Part shown: in pieces, positions 23,181 to 36,095 of the stretch
Layout: each line of letters starts with the position of its first letter
Numbering within the stretch: position 1 is the stretch's first letter
NCBI GenBank assembly: GCA_034401795.1
Contig: CM067372.1
Coordinates: 35,156,351-35,220,350, forward strand
Source: Chaetoderma sp. LZ-2023a
Taxonomy: Eukaryota > Mollusca > Caudofoveata > Chaetodermatida > Chaetodermatidae
Direction: 5' to 3'
Length of the DNA: 64,000 nt
Position numbers and translations under genes: made by a program
The notes under the pieces: generated by a model
Seen by the model: only the letters and a program-made list of their open reading frames with translations
The model's database searches: none
Told to the model about the DNA's origin: nothing

Positions 23181-23405
23181 TTAAGGTCAAGCCAGCTAAA
23201 ACTGGCCTCTGCACGGGTCCTGGGAAATGTCCATTTGCCGGCCAAGAGAAGACCATCTTTGAAAATTTATCACTGGAATCGACTGGCTCGATCCAGTCAT
23301 TCCAATGGTAAATTTTCAAAAACAGCCTTCTCTTGGCCTGCAAATAGACATTTTCTAAGAGAAAATTTAAATTTTCTTGACCAAATTTGGCCATGGAAGG
23401 GTTAA
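23181..23405. mobile_element. family A TTAA hairpin MITE
   Basis: TTAAGGTCAAGCCAGC starts it and GGAAGGGTTAA ends it. The stem is TGTCCATTTGCCGGCCAAGA over a short GACTGGCTCGATCCAGTC centre. Confidence 0.8.
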
Positions 23406-23434
23406 TTGTCAAGATTCGTGCACATAATTGAGAT

Positions 23435-23641
23435 TTAAACTTAGTGAATATTCATTTACAGGTCCAGAGAAGACTATTAAAAAAAATTTACCACTGGACT
23501 GACTGGTTCAGATATCGAGCCAGTGATTCTAGTCATAAATTTTTTTAATAGTCTTCTCTTAACCTGTAAATGGACATTCCTGCATGCAGAAGATCACTGC
23601 AGAGGCTGGTTTTAGTCACCTTGATCATTAAACGGTTTTAA
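23435..23641. mobile_element. family A hairpin MITE, diverged
   Basis: TTAA flanks both ends. The arms contain CAGGTCCAGAGAAGACTATT and AATAGTCTTCTCTTAACCTG around a GATATCGAGCCAG centre. It lies only 30 bp after the preceding copy. Confidence 0.75.
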
Positions 23642-23757
23642 AGGGATGCACAACTCAGTTCAAATGTTACATTTTATTGTTAAAGTATGTCATAGAAATG
23701 ACATATCTATGATTCACTTTCTGACACACATTGCTTTATGTGTATCACTTTAACCTT

Positions 23758-23989
23758 TTAACCCTCAAATTTATTCAAGAAAATTTAAATTTTCTCATAG
23801 AAAATGTCCATTTGCAGACCAAGAGAAGACTATTTTTGAAAATTTACCACTGGAATGACTGGCTCGATAACCGAGTCAGTCATTCCAGTGGTAAATTTAC
23901 AAAGATAGTCTTCTCTTGGTCTGCAAATGGACATTTCTGAAGACCACTGCAGAAGGCATTTTTGGCCGAGATGAGTGTTAGAGGGTTAA
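23758..23989. mobile_element. family A TTAA hairpin MITE, near-consensus copy
   Basis: TTAACCCTCAAATTTATTCA to GTTAGAGGGTTAA. The stem TTTGCAGACCAAGAGAAGAC pairs with its full inverse across GGCTCGATAACCGAGTC. Confidence 0.88.
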
Positions 23990-24664
23990 CAAGTCAATAT
24001 GCACTACATTGTATGGATGCTGTTGTACCTATGGCTGCTCTGGGGTATTGACATGGTTATTAACACTAACACTGCATAGGTATTGAAGTTATTTTCTATA
24101 ATAATCAAATTAGTTTTTGCTATAAAATTATTATTTTCTTAATGCAATTAAATGTTACAGTTCAGTCTGTTTACAAATTAACATTAATTTTTATAATAAA
24201 CCTGAAATTATTCTTTGAAGCATCTACCGTACAATTTTCATGTTATTAACTGTAATACAAGCTTGAAATTATTCTTCTGTTGCTATCCTCAAATGTTTAT
24301 TTGAGACCAATTTATTAAATTAAATTGTTAAATTTACATATTTTAAATTAGTATTTAATATTTAAGCATTCGTTTAGTGCTTGGTTCCAGTTTCGAGCTC
24401 ATATTTAGCTCACCATGCCTGTCATTGAATATGGAACAATTGCTTGTGCTGCCAAAATTAACATCCAACATCTGAAGACAATCAGTCCAGATCATCGCAG
24501 AAGGCATGAAAAGCAAATACATTACCACGATGGAGTCTGTGGCTGCCATAGCCTACATGAATAGTGTGCTTCTAATACAGGCTGGGAAATACATGAGACT
24601 GAAGACGCAGGCACGAATTTAGTAATTCAATACCTCATATGCAAGTAACCTTGCTGAATCACGC

Positions 24665-24899
24665 TTAACACTTTAACACTCATATCAGCCAAAAACAGCT
24701 TCTGCAGTGGTCTTGAGAAATGTCCATTTGACCAAGAGAAGATTATTTTTGAAAATTTACCACTGGAATGCCTGGTTCGATAACAGAGCCAGTCATTCCA
24801 GTGTTAAATTTTCAAAAATAGTCTTCTTGGTCGGCAAATGGACATTTTCTATGAGAAAATTAATATTTTTGGAACAAATTCGAGGGTTAAAGGTGTTAA
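24665..24899. mobile_element. family A TTAA hairpin MITE
   Basis: TTAACACTTTAACACTCATA to AGGTGTTAA, with TATCAGCCAAAAACAGCTTC at the left arm. The centre is GGTTCGATAACAGAGCC. It lies inside the scrambled LINE region. Confidence 0.83.
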
Positions 24900-25538
24900 T
24901 AGATTCAAACCCTCCAAGAAACGTACATCACAGGAGCCAAACCTCATTGCCACGCTGAGAGAAGAATGGGAGATGATGACTGCTGTTCAACAGTGCGGAA
25001 ACAATAGACCATAACAGCAAATATTATACATGTATGCTCAGCTAGGCATCACTGGTACTGTAAGCAGGCTTAATACTCAAAGGCGTGACAAAAACGCTAG
25101 AATATCTCAGCACCACCTAAAGCAGGGCATAAATATAGATGTTACTACAACGCACTGGGGGAGTTTGAAATGGTGGAGCTAGAGTGTATATCCAATTTCC
25201 AGACAGAACAGCCAAGACATCATCATTGACAGGTGAACTAATGTATCAAGAAGCTACAGATGTGAGCAATAAGCTATAATCCAGGCGATGTCTCATCTTG
25301 TAGAAGATAACACAAGCAACGCTATTGTTGTTTCGCCGAGTGATTGCAAGTTCAGCTCTCCAACCATGTCAACCAATTCAAAATGAACACTAACATAGAT
25401 CCGCTAGAGATCTTATGGAACAGCTGAATATTCTATCCAAAGTACAGTGCAGCTCATAAATAAGTTAAGATTTTTTCTAACCGGAAACAGAATTATATAT
25501 TAGTAAAGTACAATATAAAACACAATGTGAAAAATGTA

Positions 25539-25619
25539 TTGTTGAATATTTTGAACATAAATGGATGGAATCTTACATTATGGCTTCCAATCCAATTATT
25601 TTCAAAATATTAAACAGTA
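25539..25619. mobile_element. family B hairpin MITE copy
   Basis: ATTGTTGAATATTTTGAACA on the left faces TTATTTTCAAAATATTAAACAG on the right. The centre core is eroded. Confidence 0.65.
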
Positions 25620-25778
25620 CATTGTATTTTGTTTTGTGAACGTGTTTAGTTATTTCGGAGCTAGGCTACATCACTCCCGTACTCTAATGTATACCAAGTC
25701 ACTACTATGTGATTGGAGCAAATGTTCTGCAGAGAAATTAGCCAGGCACTGTAGGTGAATGTACGCAGTATAGCCATA

Positions 25779-26073
25779 AGGTGTCTCCCAGCGTTGAAAG
25801 CCATCATAGAGGGTCGGTATCATGACACCTGTCTCCCAGCATTGAAAGCCATCGTATAGGGTCGGTATCATGACACCTGTCTGCCAGCATTGAAAGCCTT
25901 CATAGAGGGTCGTTATCATGACACCTGTCTGCCAGCATTGAAAGCCATCATAGAGGGTCGGTATCATGACATCTGTCTGCCAGCATTGAAAGCGATCATA
26001 GAGGGTCGGTATCATGACACCTGTCTCCCAGCATTGAAAGCCATCATAGAGGGTCGGTATCATGACACCTGGA
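25779..26073. repeat. 48-bp tandem repeat, six copies
   Basis: The unit contains CAGCATTGAAAGCCATCATA followed by GAGGGTCGGTATCATGACAC and CTGTCTCC. The period is 48 bp, so both strands stay open; the 130-codon minus frame is the repeat itself. Confidence 0.93.
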
Positions 26074-26897
26074 AATTAAAGACAGGGAAAAGGAAAAAAT
26101 TCTCTAATGACCCAATTAAACTTCTAAGAAAAAAGAACAAACCACAATATACAGATTACGGACAGGACCCTAAATAGTCAATGGACACTCCCATAAACAC
26201 AAACGAACTGCTCGCGATCAATGGCACTGAGATCATAGTGCGAGCAAAAGTCCTCGGAATAGTTGATCAAGAATTTTGGCATGGAATGGCAAGACATAAT
26301 GCTTACCATCAAGTTCATACGAGGCAAGCTTAATGTTGGAGCACTTGAAACCGAATGCAGAAGAAGAAATCCTCATGATCTTGTTATAAACACCAACTTA
26401 TTATTTGGGAGAATGTACACATATTAATTATTTGATGCGAACCTCAAGTTGATATTTGATTACGTTCATGGTTCATACACAAGTATAGAGGCTTGGAAAC
26501 GTATGGAATTATAAAAACAACCATTTACAGTCTTTGAACAGTGGAAAATTTTGCAATTTCTACTCAAAGCTTGGAAATGGTATAGAAACAGAAATTTTGT
26601 CAGGTGTACATGTAAGTGTCACTTGCAAAATAATCTAAATAATATTAAAATTATTGATGAGCTCACATACTAATTCTAATATGTTTCTGCAAGATTTTGC
26701 ACGGACATTGATTGGATGCACATAATGCATCTGGCATGAATGCTACAGGTACATGTATGAATAATGTATGGAATTTCATTTTAAAGGTGTATACACCTGA
26801 GTCATAAATTAGGTTGCATGCTTCCAAAACAAAAACAGAAACATTTTAGTGAGTACAATTTTGACCACAATGTAAGATAAATGTACAACATGTATGT

Positions 26898-26985
26898 TCT
26901 GTTGAATATGTGGACCTTAATTTTATTCAAAGCCATTGATGGGCAGCAATGTCTTCTAATCAAATTAAGTTCCAAATATTCAACA
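26898..26985. mobile_element. family B hairpin MITE copy, eroded
   Basis: CTGTTGAATATGTGGACCTT on the left and AAATTAAGTTCCAAATATTC on the right keep the outer stem. The centre is GATGGGCAGCAATGTC. Confidence 0.6.
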
Positions 26986-27319
26986 ATACATTTGATTTAG
27001 TTTTGTTTTGGAAACAATTTAAGTTCTTTTTTAGCTGTAGTGTATATGTATAACCTAGGCTTTGATGGAATTGTAAACTAAACCATTTGACAAGAATCAT
27101 TAGGATTGCATGTAAAAGTGTCTTTAATCAGAACTGAAACATGAACATTCCTTGCTACTTGTAGAAAGCAATCTTTTCAAACTAGAAACATATAAATAGT
27201 CACCTTTGACTAATCCTTCTACGCGGCAATCAATACATCAGTGATGGGGAATCCAGATTCTGATTGTAGAGCCGCTGAATACTTTTTAAACATTTTGCCA
27301 GAAAATATCTGCTGTTATC

Positions 27320-27535
27320 TTAACCGTAACCTCATATCAGCCAAAAACGACTTCCGCAGTGGTCTTGAAAAATGTCACTTTGCAGACCAAGAGAAGACTA
27401 TTTTTGAAAATTTACCACTGGAATGATTGGGTCGATAACCAAGCCAGTCATTCCAATTGTGAATTTTCAAAAATAGTCTTCTCTTGACTTGCAAATGGAA
27501 ATTTTCTATGAGAAAATTGAACAGATTCAGGTTAA
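27320..27535. mobile_element. family A TTAA hairpin MITE
   Basis: TTAACCGTAACCTCATATCA to CAGGTTAA. The stem TTTGCAGACCAAGAGAAGAC is intact; the right end is diverged. Confidence 0.8.
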
Positions 27536-27887
27536 ATATCAGCAATTTGCAGTCAAATTATTTTAAAATCATTCTTCAGAATATTGGATATATCATTGTG
27601 GCGTGATACTCGTTGAGTTCAAATCTTACATGCCTCGTAGGAGTGGCTTAATGTATACACTGTCTTCCACCATACTATATGTCAGGATTGATCTGTCTTA
27701 GGTCACACTGATGTGGCAGGCTAATAGGAAGATAATCTTCTCTCACCTTGTCTCACCTTGCTGAGATATCCACTAATAACTCTCACTGCAACCTAACATT
27801 AACTAGATTTCTACCCTTATTATACACAAATATCAGGTACCCATGTATGCGCTTATGTGGCTAGTAGTGCCATGTATGTTTCTCCAG

Positions 27888-27981
27888 TGCCTACCACGGC
27901 CATGTGGCTTCATGTATGGAGATCAGCCCTTACAAGCATCGTGACCGGACGGAGATGAAGCAATACCCGCACGTACATGTG
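27888..27981 (+). CDS. ETNPPL: ETNPPL-like exon (AYHGHV block)
   Basis: Too short for a long open frame but clear. Acceptor TTTCTCCAG|TGCCTAC, donor CATGTG|GTGAGT. It encodes (H)AYHGHVASCMEISPYKH and then RDRTEMKQYPHVHV. The AYHGH segment near the cofactor and 'EISPYK' are family hallmarks. Phase 2 in and phase 0 out agree with both neighbours. Confidence 0.93.
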
Positions 27982-28144
27982 GTGAGTTTATGTACATCGA
28001 TATTGCAACTAGAGAATGACTTGTCAGTAGCAGACACTTGCTTTCTGTGACTAGAAGATAGTGGTTCTTTAAGATGAGTGGCCATCTTAAAGAATGACCA
28101 CTCTGTGGCCACAAAAGTCTTTCCATGTGACAACTATCATATTA

Positions 28145-28366
28145 TTAACCCTTTACCCCTTTAATGGTCAAATTTGGTCAAGAAAATCTCCATTTGCAAG
28201 CCAAGGGAGGATTAACTTTTTTATTTACTACTTGAATGACTGGCTCAGATATTCATAACCAAAAGTGGTAAATTAAAAAAAATAGTCTCCTCTTGACCTG
28301 TAACTGGACATTCCTCAAGACCACTGCAGAAGGCTATTTTGGGCAGCTTCACCATTAAAGTGTTAC
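28145..28366. mobile_element. family A hairpin MITE, diverged
   Basis: TTAACCCTTTACCCCTTTAA starts it. The right end is 'CATTAAAGTGTTAC', where the terminal TTAA is mutated. The stem is weak in the left arm (GCAAGCCAAGGGAGG). Confidence 0.7.
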
Positions 28367-28369
28367 AGG

Positions 28370-28549
28370 AAGTTGACATATTTGCTTAGTGATTGTACAT
28401 TTATAGGCCAATAGAAGGCCTTTAAAATTTTCTTACCAAGAATGCTTATTGCATTAGTGAAATTTTAAAAAGAGTCTGTCCTGCAAATGGACATTTCACA
28501 AGAGCACTAGAAAGGCTGGTCTTGGCTGGCTTGACTATTAAGCGGTTAA
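28370..28549. mobile_element. family A hairpin MITE, strongly degraded
   Basis: Retains CTGCAAATGGACATTTCACA, TTGGCTGGCTTGACTATTAA and a final GGTTAA. The left arm is barely recognisable. Confidence 0.55.
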
Positions 28550-28639
28550 TTAGTTAAGCATCTGTTCTTGTCACTATGTTTAAGTATACTAATAATTTGT
28601 GTCTGTTACAGATAGTGTTTGCTGTATTAAACATTTGAA

Positions 28640-29300
28640 CTTGCCGTAATGATTCCGTCATCAAAACTTTTGACACGACATTTGTTGGGATTGTGTTGGA
28701 GCGGAGTCTATATTTGCCTGAGTTAGCTCCCCTGAAATACTTGATTTGTGTAGTGTAACCCTTAGACCTCCTGCATGGCTTTGCTTCAAATTTGGTACAT
28801 GGATGCTCATTCAGTGTAATCTGTTCACATTCAGCCGAGTTATCTCCGCTAACCAATATTCATCAAATGTTTTTGTTTATGCTGGGCGACATTAAAAATG
28901 CCTGAGGGACATATGACTTGTTCCGGACTTTTAGTCAGTCCCTCCGATGTCGTTGACATAACTGTAAAAAAATACAATTCCTGTGTGTACATCTGTCCAT
29001 AGGGCCGCATTTCAGTTAGTCTTCATGGATTAAGTTCAAATTTGGGAAATATATACCTCTACATAACACCTTGACTCGTATTTCATACCACTGAAATCCT
29101 ACTGTAGTCACCAGAATAATCCCCTTTGGATTTCTTTAAAATCTAAGCATATTTGGTTGCCGCTCGATAGCTTCAGTTAGCCTGTATGGATTTAGTTCAA
29201 ATTTTGAAAATACCCTCACTGGGATTGTGTTCTGCTGAAATTATCCTGTAATCACGAAAATTATCCCTTTGATTTCGTGAAAAATTGTAAAATATTTGTG
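28640..29300. repeat. diverged dispersed repeat (7150-8345 family)
   Basis: Contains 'GAGTTAGCTCCCCTGAAATAC', 'AGTTATCTCC' and 'TTCAAATTT(G/T)G' blocks in the same order as the other copies. It is non-coding. Confidence 0.45.
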
Positions 29301-29455
29301 TGTCAAAAGGTGTGTTAGTACTAAATTCCTGGGTCGTGGGATAAGTGACCAGAATGGGTCTGATTTATATCTTTCAATGCTAACATATAACATCATAGTT
29401 GGTTGATATGAAATCCTGCTCTTGATATTATGTCTATGTTGTTGTTCTGTTACAG

Positions 29456-29664
29456 ACATCGTGTCCAGATGTTTACAGAGGCAAGTATCGAGACAGTGAT
29501 TATACAACAGAAGATATCACGTCCTTATACGTGAACGATGTGAAGGACATCATCGAGGCGGTCAAAGCCAAGGGGAAGCAACTTTCGAGTTTCATCGCTG
29601 AATCTATGCAAAGCTGTGGTGGTCAGATTGTGTATCCCAAGAATTATCTAAAAGAAGTTTATAG
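29456..29664 (+). CDS. ETNPPL: ETNPPL-like exon (PDVYRGKYR to GGQI)
   Basis: Acceptor TGTTACAG|ACATCG, donor TATAG|GTGAAT. It encodes TSCPDVYRGKYRDSDYTTED, ITSLYVNDVKDIIEAVKAKG, KQLSSFIAESMQSCGGQIVY and PKNYLKEVY. 'PD.YRGKYR' and 'AESMQSCGGQI' match ETNPPL closely. It ends in phase 2 (AG), completed to Arg by G of the next exon. Confidence 0.95.
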
Positions 29665-29944
29665 GTGAATTTTTCTTTGCATATTTTAAAGGCAGTGGTT
29701 AAATTTTTGTTACTGAATGCTGTTACTAGCATGGATATCCAACATAATTATTTTCAAAATGAACACCAAGGTTGCTGTTCAGGAGCGCTGAACATTTTGT
29801 TTGTTCACGTGGTATGTTTGCCCATAGATATCTATGGGCGAACTTACCGTGTACCAAACAAAACTTTCGGCGAACTTAAAATGTTCACGCTCCAGAACAC
29901 ACCATGGCTATTATCATGCATAGATTATAATAACATTATAAATT

Positions 29945-30155
29945 CAGAAATGTCCAGGAAATAATATAAAACTTACCACTAGATAGTTATTCTCTCAGTG
30001 GCCGAGCCGGTCATTCCAGTAACTGACCAGTAGATAATGATTCTCTCAGTGACCGAGATGGTCATTCCAGTTGAAAGCTGTCAGAAACATCCATAGTATG
30101 ACTGGAAATGGACACAATGTGAGAAAATGTTGATGTTCTTGACCAAGTTTAACCA
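29945..30155. mobile_element. degraded family A copy with duplicated centre
   Basis: 'CTCAGTGGCCGAGCCGGTCA' at 29995 and 'CTCAGTGACCGAGATGGTCA' at 30045 are two versions of the family centre. ACTGGAAATGGACACAATGT and TTGACCAAGTTTAACC follow. The left arm is nearly lost. Confidence 0.5.
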
Positions 30156-30435
30156 TACTAACTATACGCCACCGCCACAATCCAGTTTTTACCATGCCAC
30201 GCCTTTCTTTTGCTAAGCTCCAACCACACTTTGCCCGTGTTGTGATCAATCAATACCTGCACTCCCTGAATCTCAATTCAGCAACAGCACCCAATCAAAT
30301 TAGCTTCAAAATATTCAAGAGAATGTTTATTAAATAGTAAAAACATACAATTCGTACAACAACGGTTAGTCCGTCATCAATTAAGCGTTCGTGATGAACT
30401 TAGCTACGCCATGCATGATGCAATTGATTATGATG
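30156..30435. mobile_element. family C element, partial, with family B half
   Basis: 'TAGTATACGCCACCGCC...TCCAGTTTTTACCATGCC'-type words, then CACCCAATCAAATTAGCTTC, then 'TTTATTAAATAGTAAAAACATACAA' and 'TTAGTCCGTCATCAATTAAG' follow the order of the family C copy at 42011-42423. Confidence 0.55.
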
Positions 30436-30494
30436 TTTGTTTCCAGATAGTGATTAGATCATTATTTATCAAATCCCATAATGTGCAGTCAGGA

Positions 30495-32760
30495 ATAAAT
30501 GCTGTTGGTAGGAGGTATATTGTAGCAACTGCTGGTGTTAGGCGGTATAGTGTAGCAAATTTTGGTTGTAGGAGCCATATTCTAGCAAATTCTGGTGGTA
30601 GGCGGTATATTCTAGCAAATGCTTGTGGTAGGAGGTATATTCTAGCAAATGCTGGTGGTAGGAGGTATATTCTAGCAAATGCTGATGTTAGAAGGTATAT
30701 TCTAGCAAATGCTGATGTTAGGAGGTATATTCTAGCAAATGCTGGTGTTAGGAGGTATATTCTAGCAAATGCTGGTGGTAGGAGGTATATTCTAGCAAAT
30801 GCTGATGTTAGGAGGTATATTCTAGCAAATGCTGATGGTAGGAGGTATATTCTAGCAAATGCTGATGGTAGGAGGTATAGTGTAGCAAATGCTGGTGGTA
30901 GGAGGTATATTCTAGCAAATGCTGATGGTAGGAGGTATATTCTAGCAAATGCTGATGGTAGGAGGTATATTCTAGCAAATGCTGGTGGTAGGAGGTATAT
31001 TCTAGCAAATGCTGGTGGTAGGAGGTATATTCTAGCAAATGCTGGTGGTAGGAGGTATATTCTAGCAAATGCTGATGTTAGGAGGTATATTCTAGCAAAT
31101 GCTGATGGTAGGAGGTATATTCTAGCAAATGCTGATGGTAGGAGGTATATTCTAGCAAATGCTGGTGGTAGGAGGTATATTCTAGCAAATGCTGGTGTTA
31201 GGAGGTATATTCTAGCAAATGCTGGTGTTAGGAGGTATATTCTAGCAAATGCTGATGTTAGGAGGTATATTCTAGCAAATGCTGATGTTAGGAGGTATAT
31301 TCTAGCAAATGCTGGTGTTAGGCGGTATATTCTAGCAAATGCTGGTGGTAGGAGGTATATTCTAGCAAATGCTGGTGTTAGGAGGTATATTCTAGCAAAT
31401 GCTGGTGTTAGGAGGTATATTCTAGCAAATGCTGATGTTAGGAGGTATATTCTAGCAAATGCTGATATTAGGAGGTATATTCTAGCAAATGCTGATGGTA
31501 GGAGGTATATTCTAGCAAATGCTGATGTTAGGAGGTATATTCTAGCAAATGCTTGTGGTAGGAGGTATATTCTAGCAAATGCTTGTGGTAGGAGGTATAT
31601 TCTGGCAAATGCTGATGTTAGGAGGTATATTCTAGCAAATGCTGATATTAGGAGGTATATTCTAGCAAATGCTGATGGTAGGAGGTATATTCTAGCAAAT
31701 GCTGATGTTAGGAGGTATATTCTAGCAAATGCTTGTGGTAGGAGGTATATTCTAGCAAATGCTGGTGGTAGGAGGTATATTCTAGCAAATGCTGATGTTA
31801 GGAGGTATATTCTAGCAAATGCTGATGGTAGGAGGTATATTGTAGCAAATGCTGGTGTTAGGCGGTATATTCTAGCAAATGCTGATGTTAGGAGGTATAT
31901 TCTAGCAAATGCTGGTGGTAGGAGGGATGTTCTAGCAAATGCTGGTGGTAGGAGGGATGTTCTAGCAAATACTGGTGGTAGGAGGGGCATTGTAACATAT
32001 GCTGGTGGTAGGAGGTATATTCTAGCAAATGCTGGTGGTAGGAGGGATGTTCTAGCAAATGCTGGTGGTAGGAGGGATGTTCTAGCAAATGCTGGTGGTA
32101 GGAGGGATATTGTAACATATGCTGGTGGTAGGAGCCATATTCTAGCAAATTCTGGTGGTAGGAGGTATATTCTAGCAAATGCTGGTGGTATGAGGGATGT
32201 TCTAGCAAATGCTGGTGTTAGGAGGTATATTGTAGCAACTGCTGGTGTTAGGCGGTATAGTGTGGCAAATGCTGGTGGTAGGAGGCATATTCTAGCAAAT
32301 GCTGGTGGTAGGAGGGACATTGTAACAAATGCTGGTGGTAGGAGGTATATTCTAGCAAATGCTGATGTTAGGAGGTATATTCTAGCAAATGCTAGTGGTA
32401 GGAGGGATGTTCTAGCAAATGCTGGTGGTAGGAGGGACATTGTAACATATGCTGGTGGTAGGAGGGATATTGTAGCAAATGCTTGTGGTAGGAGGGATGT
32501 TCTAGCAAATGCTAGTGGTAGGAGGGATGTTCTAGCAAATGCTAGTGGTAGGAGGGATGTTCTAGCAAATGCTTGTGGTAGGAGGGATATTCTAGCAAAT
32601 GCCAGTGGTAGGAGGGATGTTCTAGCAAATGCTGGTGGTAGGAGGGACATTGTAACATATGCTGGTGGTAGGAGGGATATTCTAGCAAATGCTTGTGGTA
32701 GGACGTATATTCTAGCAGGAATAAATGTGGGTGGTAGGAGGTGTATTCTAGCAAATAAAG
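30495..32760. repeat. 30-bp VNTR, about 75 copies
   Basis: The unit is GGAGGTATATTCTAGCAAAT followed by GCTGATGGTA. Two subtypes are zoned: 'GGAGGTATATTC' copies fill about 30600-31910, and 'GGAGGGATGTTC'/'GGAGGGACATTGTAAC' copies dominate from about 31920 to 32700. Because 30 is divisible by three and the unit lacks stops in two frames, a 786-codon plus frame (repeat RRYILANADG) and a 740-codon minus frame (repeat ARIYLLPSAF) both stay open. It lies in the intron between exons 29456-29664 and 32995-33089. Coding is unlikely. Confidence 0.95.
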
Positions 32761-32977
32761 CTCACGATTAAAAGCAGTAACAAGAGCAATATCTGCATTA
32801 TATTCCTATAATTTTTGGGAGAGAGAATGCAGCGTACAGTTGAATTACAGATCAGGAGAGATCACTGTTATCAGCCTGTAATGTGATGAAGCACATGACA
32901 CGCATTGTCGGAATCCACAATTACATAGGTTATTATTCGAAGACTGGATATTTACTCGTCAAACAAGCTAATGGTAG

Positions 32978-33626
<649 letters not shown>

Positions 33627-33703
33627 TGCTGAATATTTTGAAATTAATTTGTGCATGCCTACTTGCCCAAAGCAGCAACGACTTACAGGCAAAATATTTT
33701 TTC
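33627..33703. mobile_element. family B MITE, half eroded
   Basis: GCTGAATATTTTGAAATTAA is intact at the left. The right arm retains only CGACTTACAGGCAAAATATT. Confidence 0.55.
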
Positions 33704-35530
33704 TATTTACTTATCAAAATATCTAAATGAATGAAGGAATATATTCGAAGATATTGTGATATCTTTTACATTTGAATGGTCATTTGACGGATTAGCGGCG
33801 GTGTCTTTGTATTGTTGTTTGAATAACGGTATCAATACGGGCTATAAGCCATCTTTTATTTAGCAATAGCGGCTGCTTGATTGACTGATGGATTAGTGTT
33901 TATAATGTTTAACAATACTCGATCGTTAGGTGTTCCCAATTTCTCAACTAAAAAGCTCATCCCAGCAGCGATGTTCAACGATATCGTCGATCTACAGGTA
34001 GGCATGCGTTAAAATATTGATTTTTTCGAAACAGCGTATAGCTCAAAGCTCCCCGATACAAGCGTCCTTATTGGATACACGCAGATGCATTATCTATGCT
34101 TCAACCAATCAGCAATCGCGTTACATAGTTACTCCCTATGAATTAGACATATCCGGTTATTGGCTGATATATTTTCACTAATTACGCAGTTTAATCTGAT
34201 TTATACAGATTATTTTTGATAAATTATTGTTTTGTCTGATCTTAACCTATGTATTCCACTATATTTAGTCATTCCAGTTAAATTATAAAAAAATACATGT
34301 GCATTATATCGAAGTAGGTCAAGTCGTCCTTCAGCAATCTCACCCCAGATACTCGTAATTTTTCGATTCGTCCAAAGTCAAGTTAGGGTTTAATAGAAAA
34401 ACTAATGCAGTGGTCTTTGCTAATTACTAATATAGTGGTCTTTGGAAATGTTAATCATACAAGGTTGTCAATGTAGGTTGGTTGGTTTATAGGACAACAA
34501 ACAAGTACAGTGCTTTAAGTTATTGTTTATTGACATGCAGTTCAAATGTTATTAGTTAAATATACAAGGGCCATTTCAATAGATCAATTTTAGCCACCAT
34601 TGTAGATCACAGAATACATATTTTTGAAAATTTACCACTGGAATGACTGGCACTGTTCTCAACATGTTTAATAAAGTGCTTTATAATTAGATCAATGTGT
34701 TGTGTTTATTTTAAGAAAAAAACATGGGACCCCATATTTCAGATGAGGACCCCATGGGACCTCCAGATTTTACAGTGGGACCCCCAAATCTGAGAGTGTG
34801 CCAAAAATCAGATGTGGTGGGCAACACTGGGTCTACTCACATCCAAGGTTACGGACAAAATACTCATGACACTTGAGATATGAAGCCTCTGCTGCCAGTC
34901 AGAGGCTTGTCTGATCTCGATAAAACTTTTCAGATTTGTTTTTTACCATCAATGCATTATCATAATGAAAATTATTTAAAATTCTTTCCATACTTTTACA
35001 TTGTAGTTTATTTTGTAGCAAGAATTAGAATGTTACTGTTTAATGTCCATCAAAATGAAAATTATATTCAAATTTTCTCCATGTTTTTAACATGGTTAGT
35101 TCAATGAGCATTTAAATCATCCAAAACCTGTCAGGTCTCAATAACATTCCCTGCACTATGTGATACCACGTCATACCATGATCTATATGATAGCATACCA
35201 TACTATAACAACCTTTATTTCATGCCACTGCTGTGTATCATTCATGTGTGATATGTGACAAAGCATTAGGGCATGACACACGGTATGCTGTCCTAGACAA
35301 AACTATAGAACCTATTTAGATCAGACGTGCATCTACTATTGGATAGTAGTTTAAATTGCTTAATTGTTCACGGTTATTAATTTCAATGCACCTTTCTGTA
35401 TTACTTAGTTTCATTTGATTTAATGAAGATGTTTGTTAATTCAGGCTTTAGCTACATGTGGTCAACATTAAAATCACTGTTGCCACTAATAGATTAACAG
35501 GCATAATATTGTGTTCAGCTGGTAGCACTG
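33704..35530. other. AT-rich intron with small repeats
   Basis: A family A half-arm lies at about 34610-34652 (TTTTTGAAAATTTACCACTG and GAATGACTGG). 'GGGACCCC'-type words repeat at 34725-34800. An imperfect ~105-bp direct duplication containing 'AATGAAAATTAT' lies at about 34950-35100. No gene was seen. Confidence 0.4.
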
Positions 35531-35533
35531 TTA

Positions 35534-35772
35534 TTAATCCTTAACTGGTCAAGCCTACCAAAACCGGCCTCTGTAGTGCTCTTAAGAAATGTCTATTTGC
35601 ACGCTAGAATAAGTATTTTTGAAAATTTACCACTAGAATGACTAGCTCGATAATCGAGCCAGTCATTTCAGTGATAAATTTTCAAAGATAGTCTTATTTT
35701 GGCCAGCAATTGGACATTCACTGAGCAGAAAGGTCAATTTTCTTGAGAAATGTTGCCCTTTTAAAAGCTTAA
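35534..35772. mobile_element. family A TTAA hairpin MITE
   Basis: TTAATCCTTAACTGGTCAAG to AAAAGCTTAA. The centre GCTCGATAATCGAGC is a perfect palindrome. Confidence 0.78.
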
Positions 35773-35939
35773 TGATGATTCATACTAATGTCACGAGTTT
35801 AGAAGTTAATGTCTGCTTTGAAAATAATGTTGCATAAGACTGTTGTTGGCAACAGTTTATCTTAGAGCACGTTGTTTTAATTGTCGTTTTAATGTACTCC
35901 AAATAGGGTATAAATAAGATGTAAGCAATATAGCAATAA

Positions 35940-36095
<156 letters not shown>

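Larger units (their letters stand above)
24395..26340. pseudogene. scrambled non-LTR retrotransposon remnants
   Basis: At 24415-24480 (plus strand) PVIEYGTIACAAKINIQHLK resembles the RT thumb ('RPxLEYG...'), and the next stretch reads in another frame as SKYITTMESVAAIAYMNSVL. At 26220-26290, ELLAINGTEIIVRAKVLGIV resembles the 'VKYLGI' step of RT. Pieces are out of order and interrupted by a MITE and a 48-bp tandem array. No single frame survives. Confidence 0.35.

Noticed and set aside
25671..26063. 130-codon minus frame (repeat MIPTLYDGFQCWETGV)
   Set aside because: A 48-bp tandem repeat read in frame; no independent evidence of coding.
26283..26331. Candidate for the AYHGH exon of the ETNPPL gene (reads AYHQVHTRQA then stop)
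   Set aside because: No splice sites in the right phase and a stop follows. The true exon with correct borders and phases is at 27888-27981.
30495..32760. Possible CRISPR array
   Set aside because: Units are directly contiguous without unique spacers, no cas genes are present, and the sequence is from an animal.
30411..32771. 786-codon plus and 740-codon minus open frames
   Set aside because: Both are translations of a 30-bp tandem repeat whose period is a multiple of three. There is no non-repeat domain at either end, and the region is intronic to a well-supported gene.
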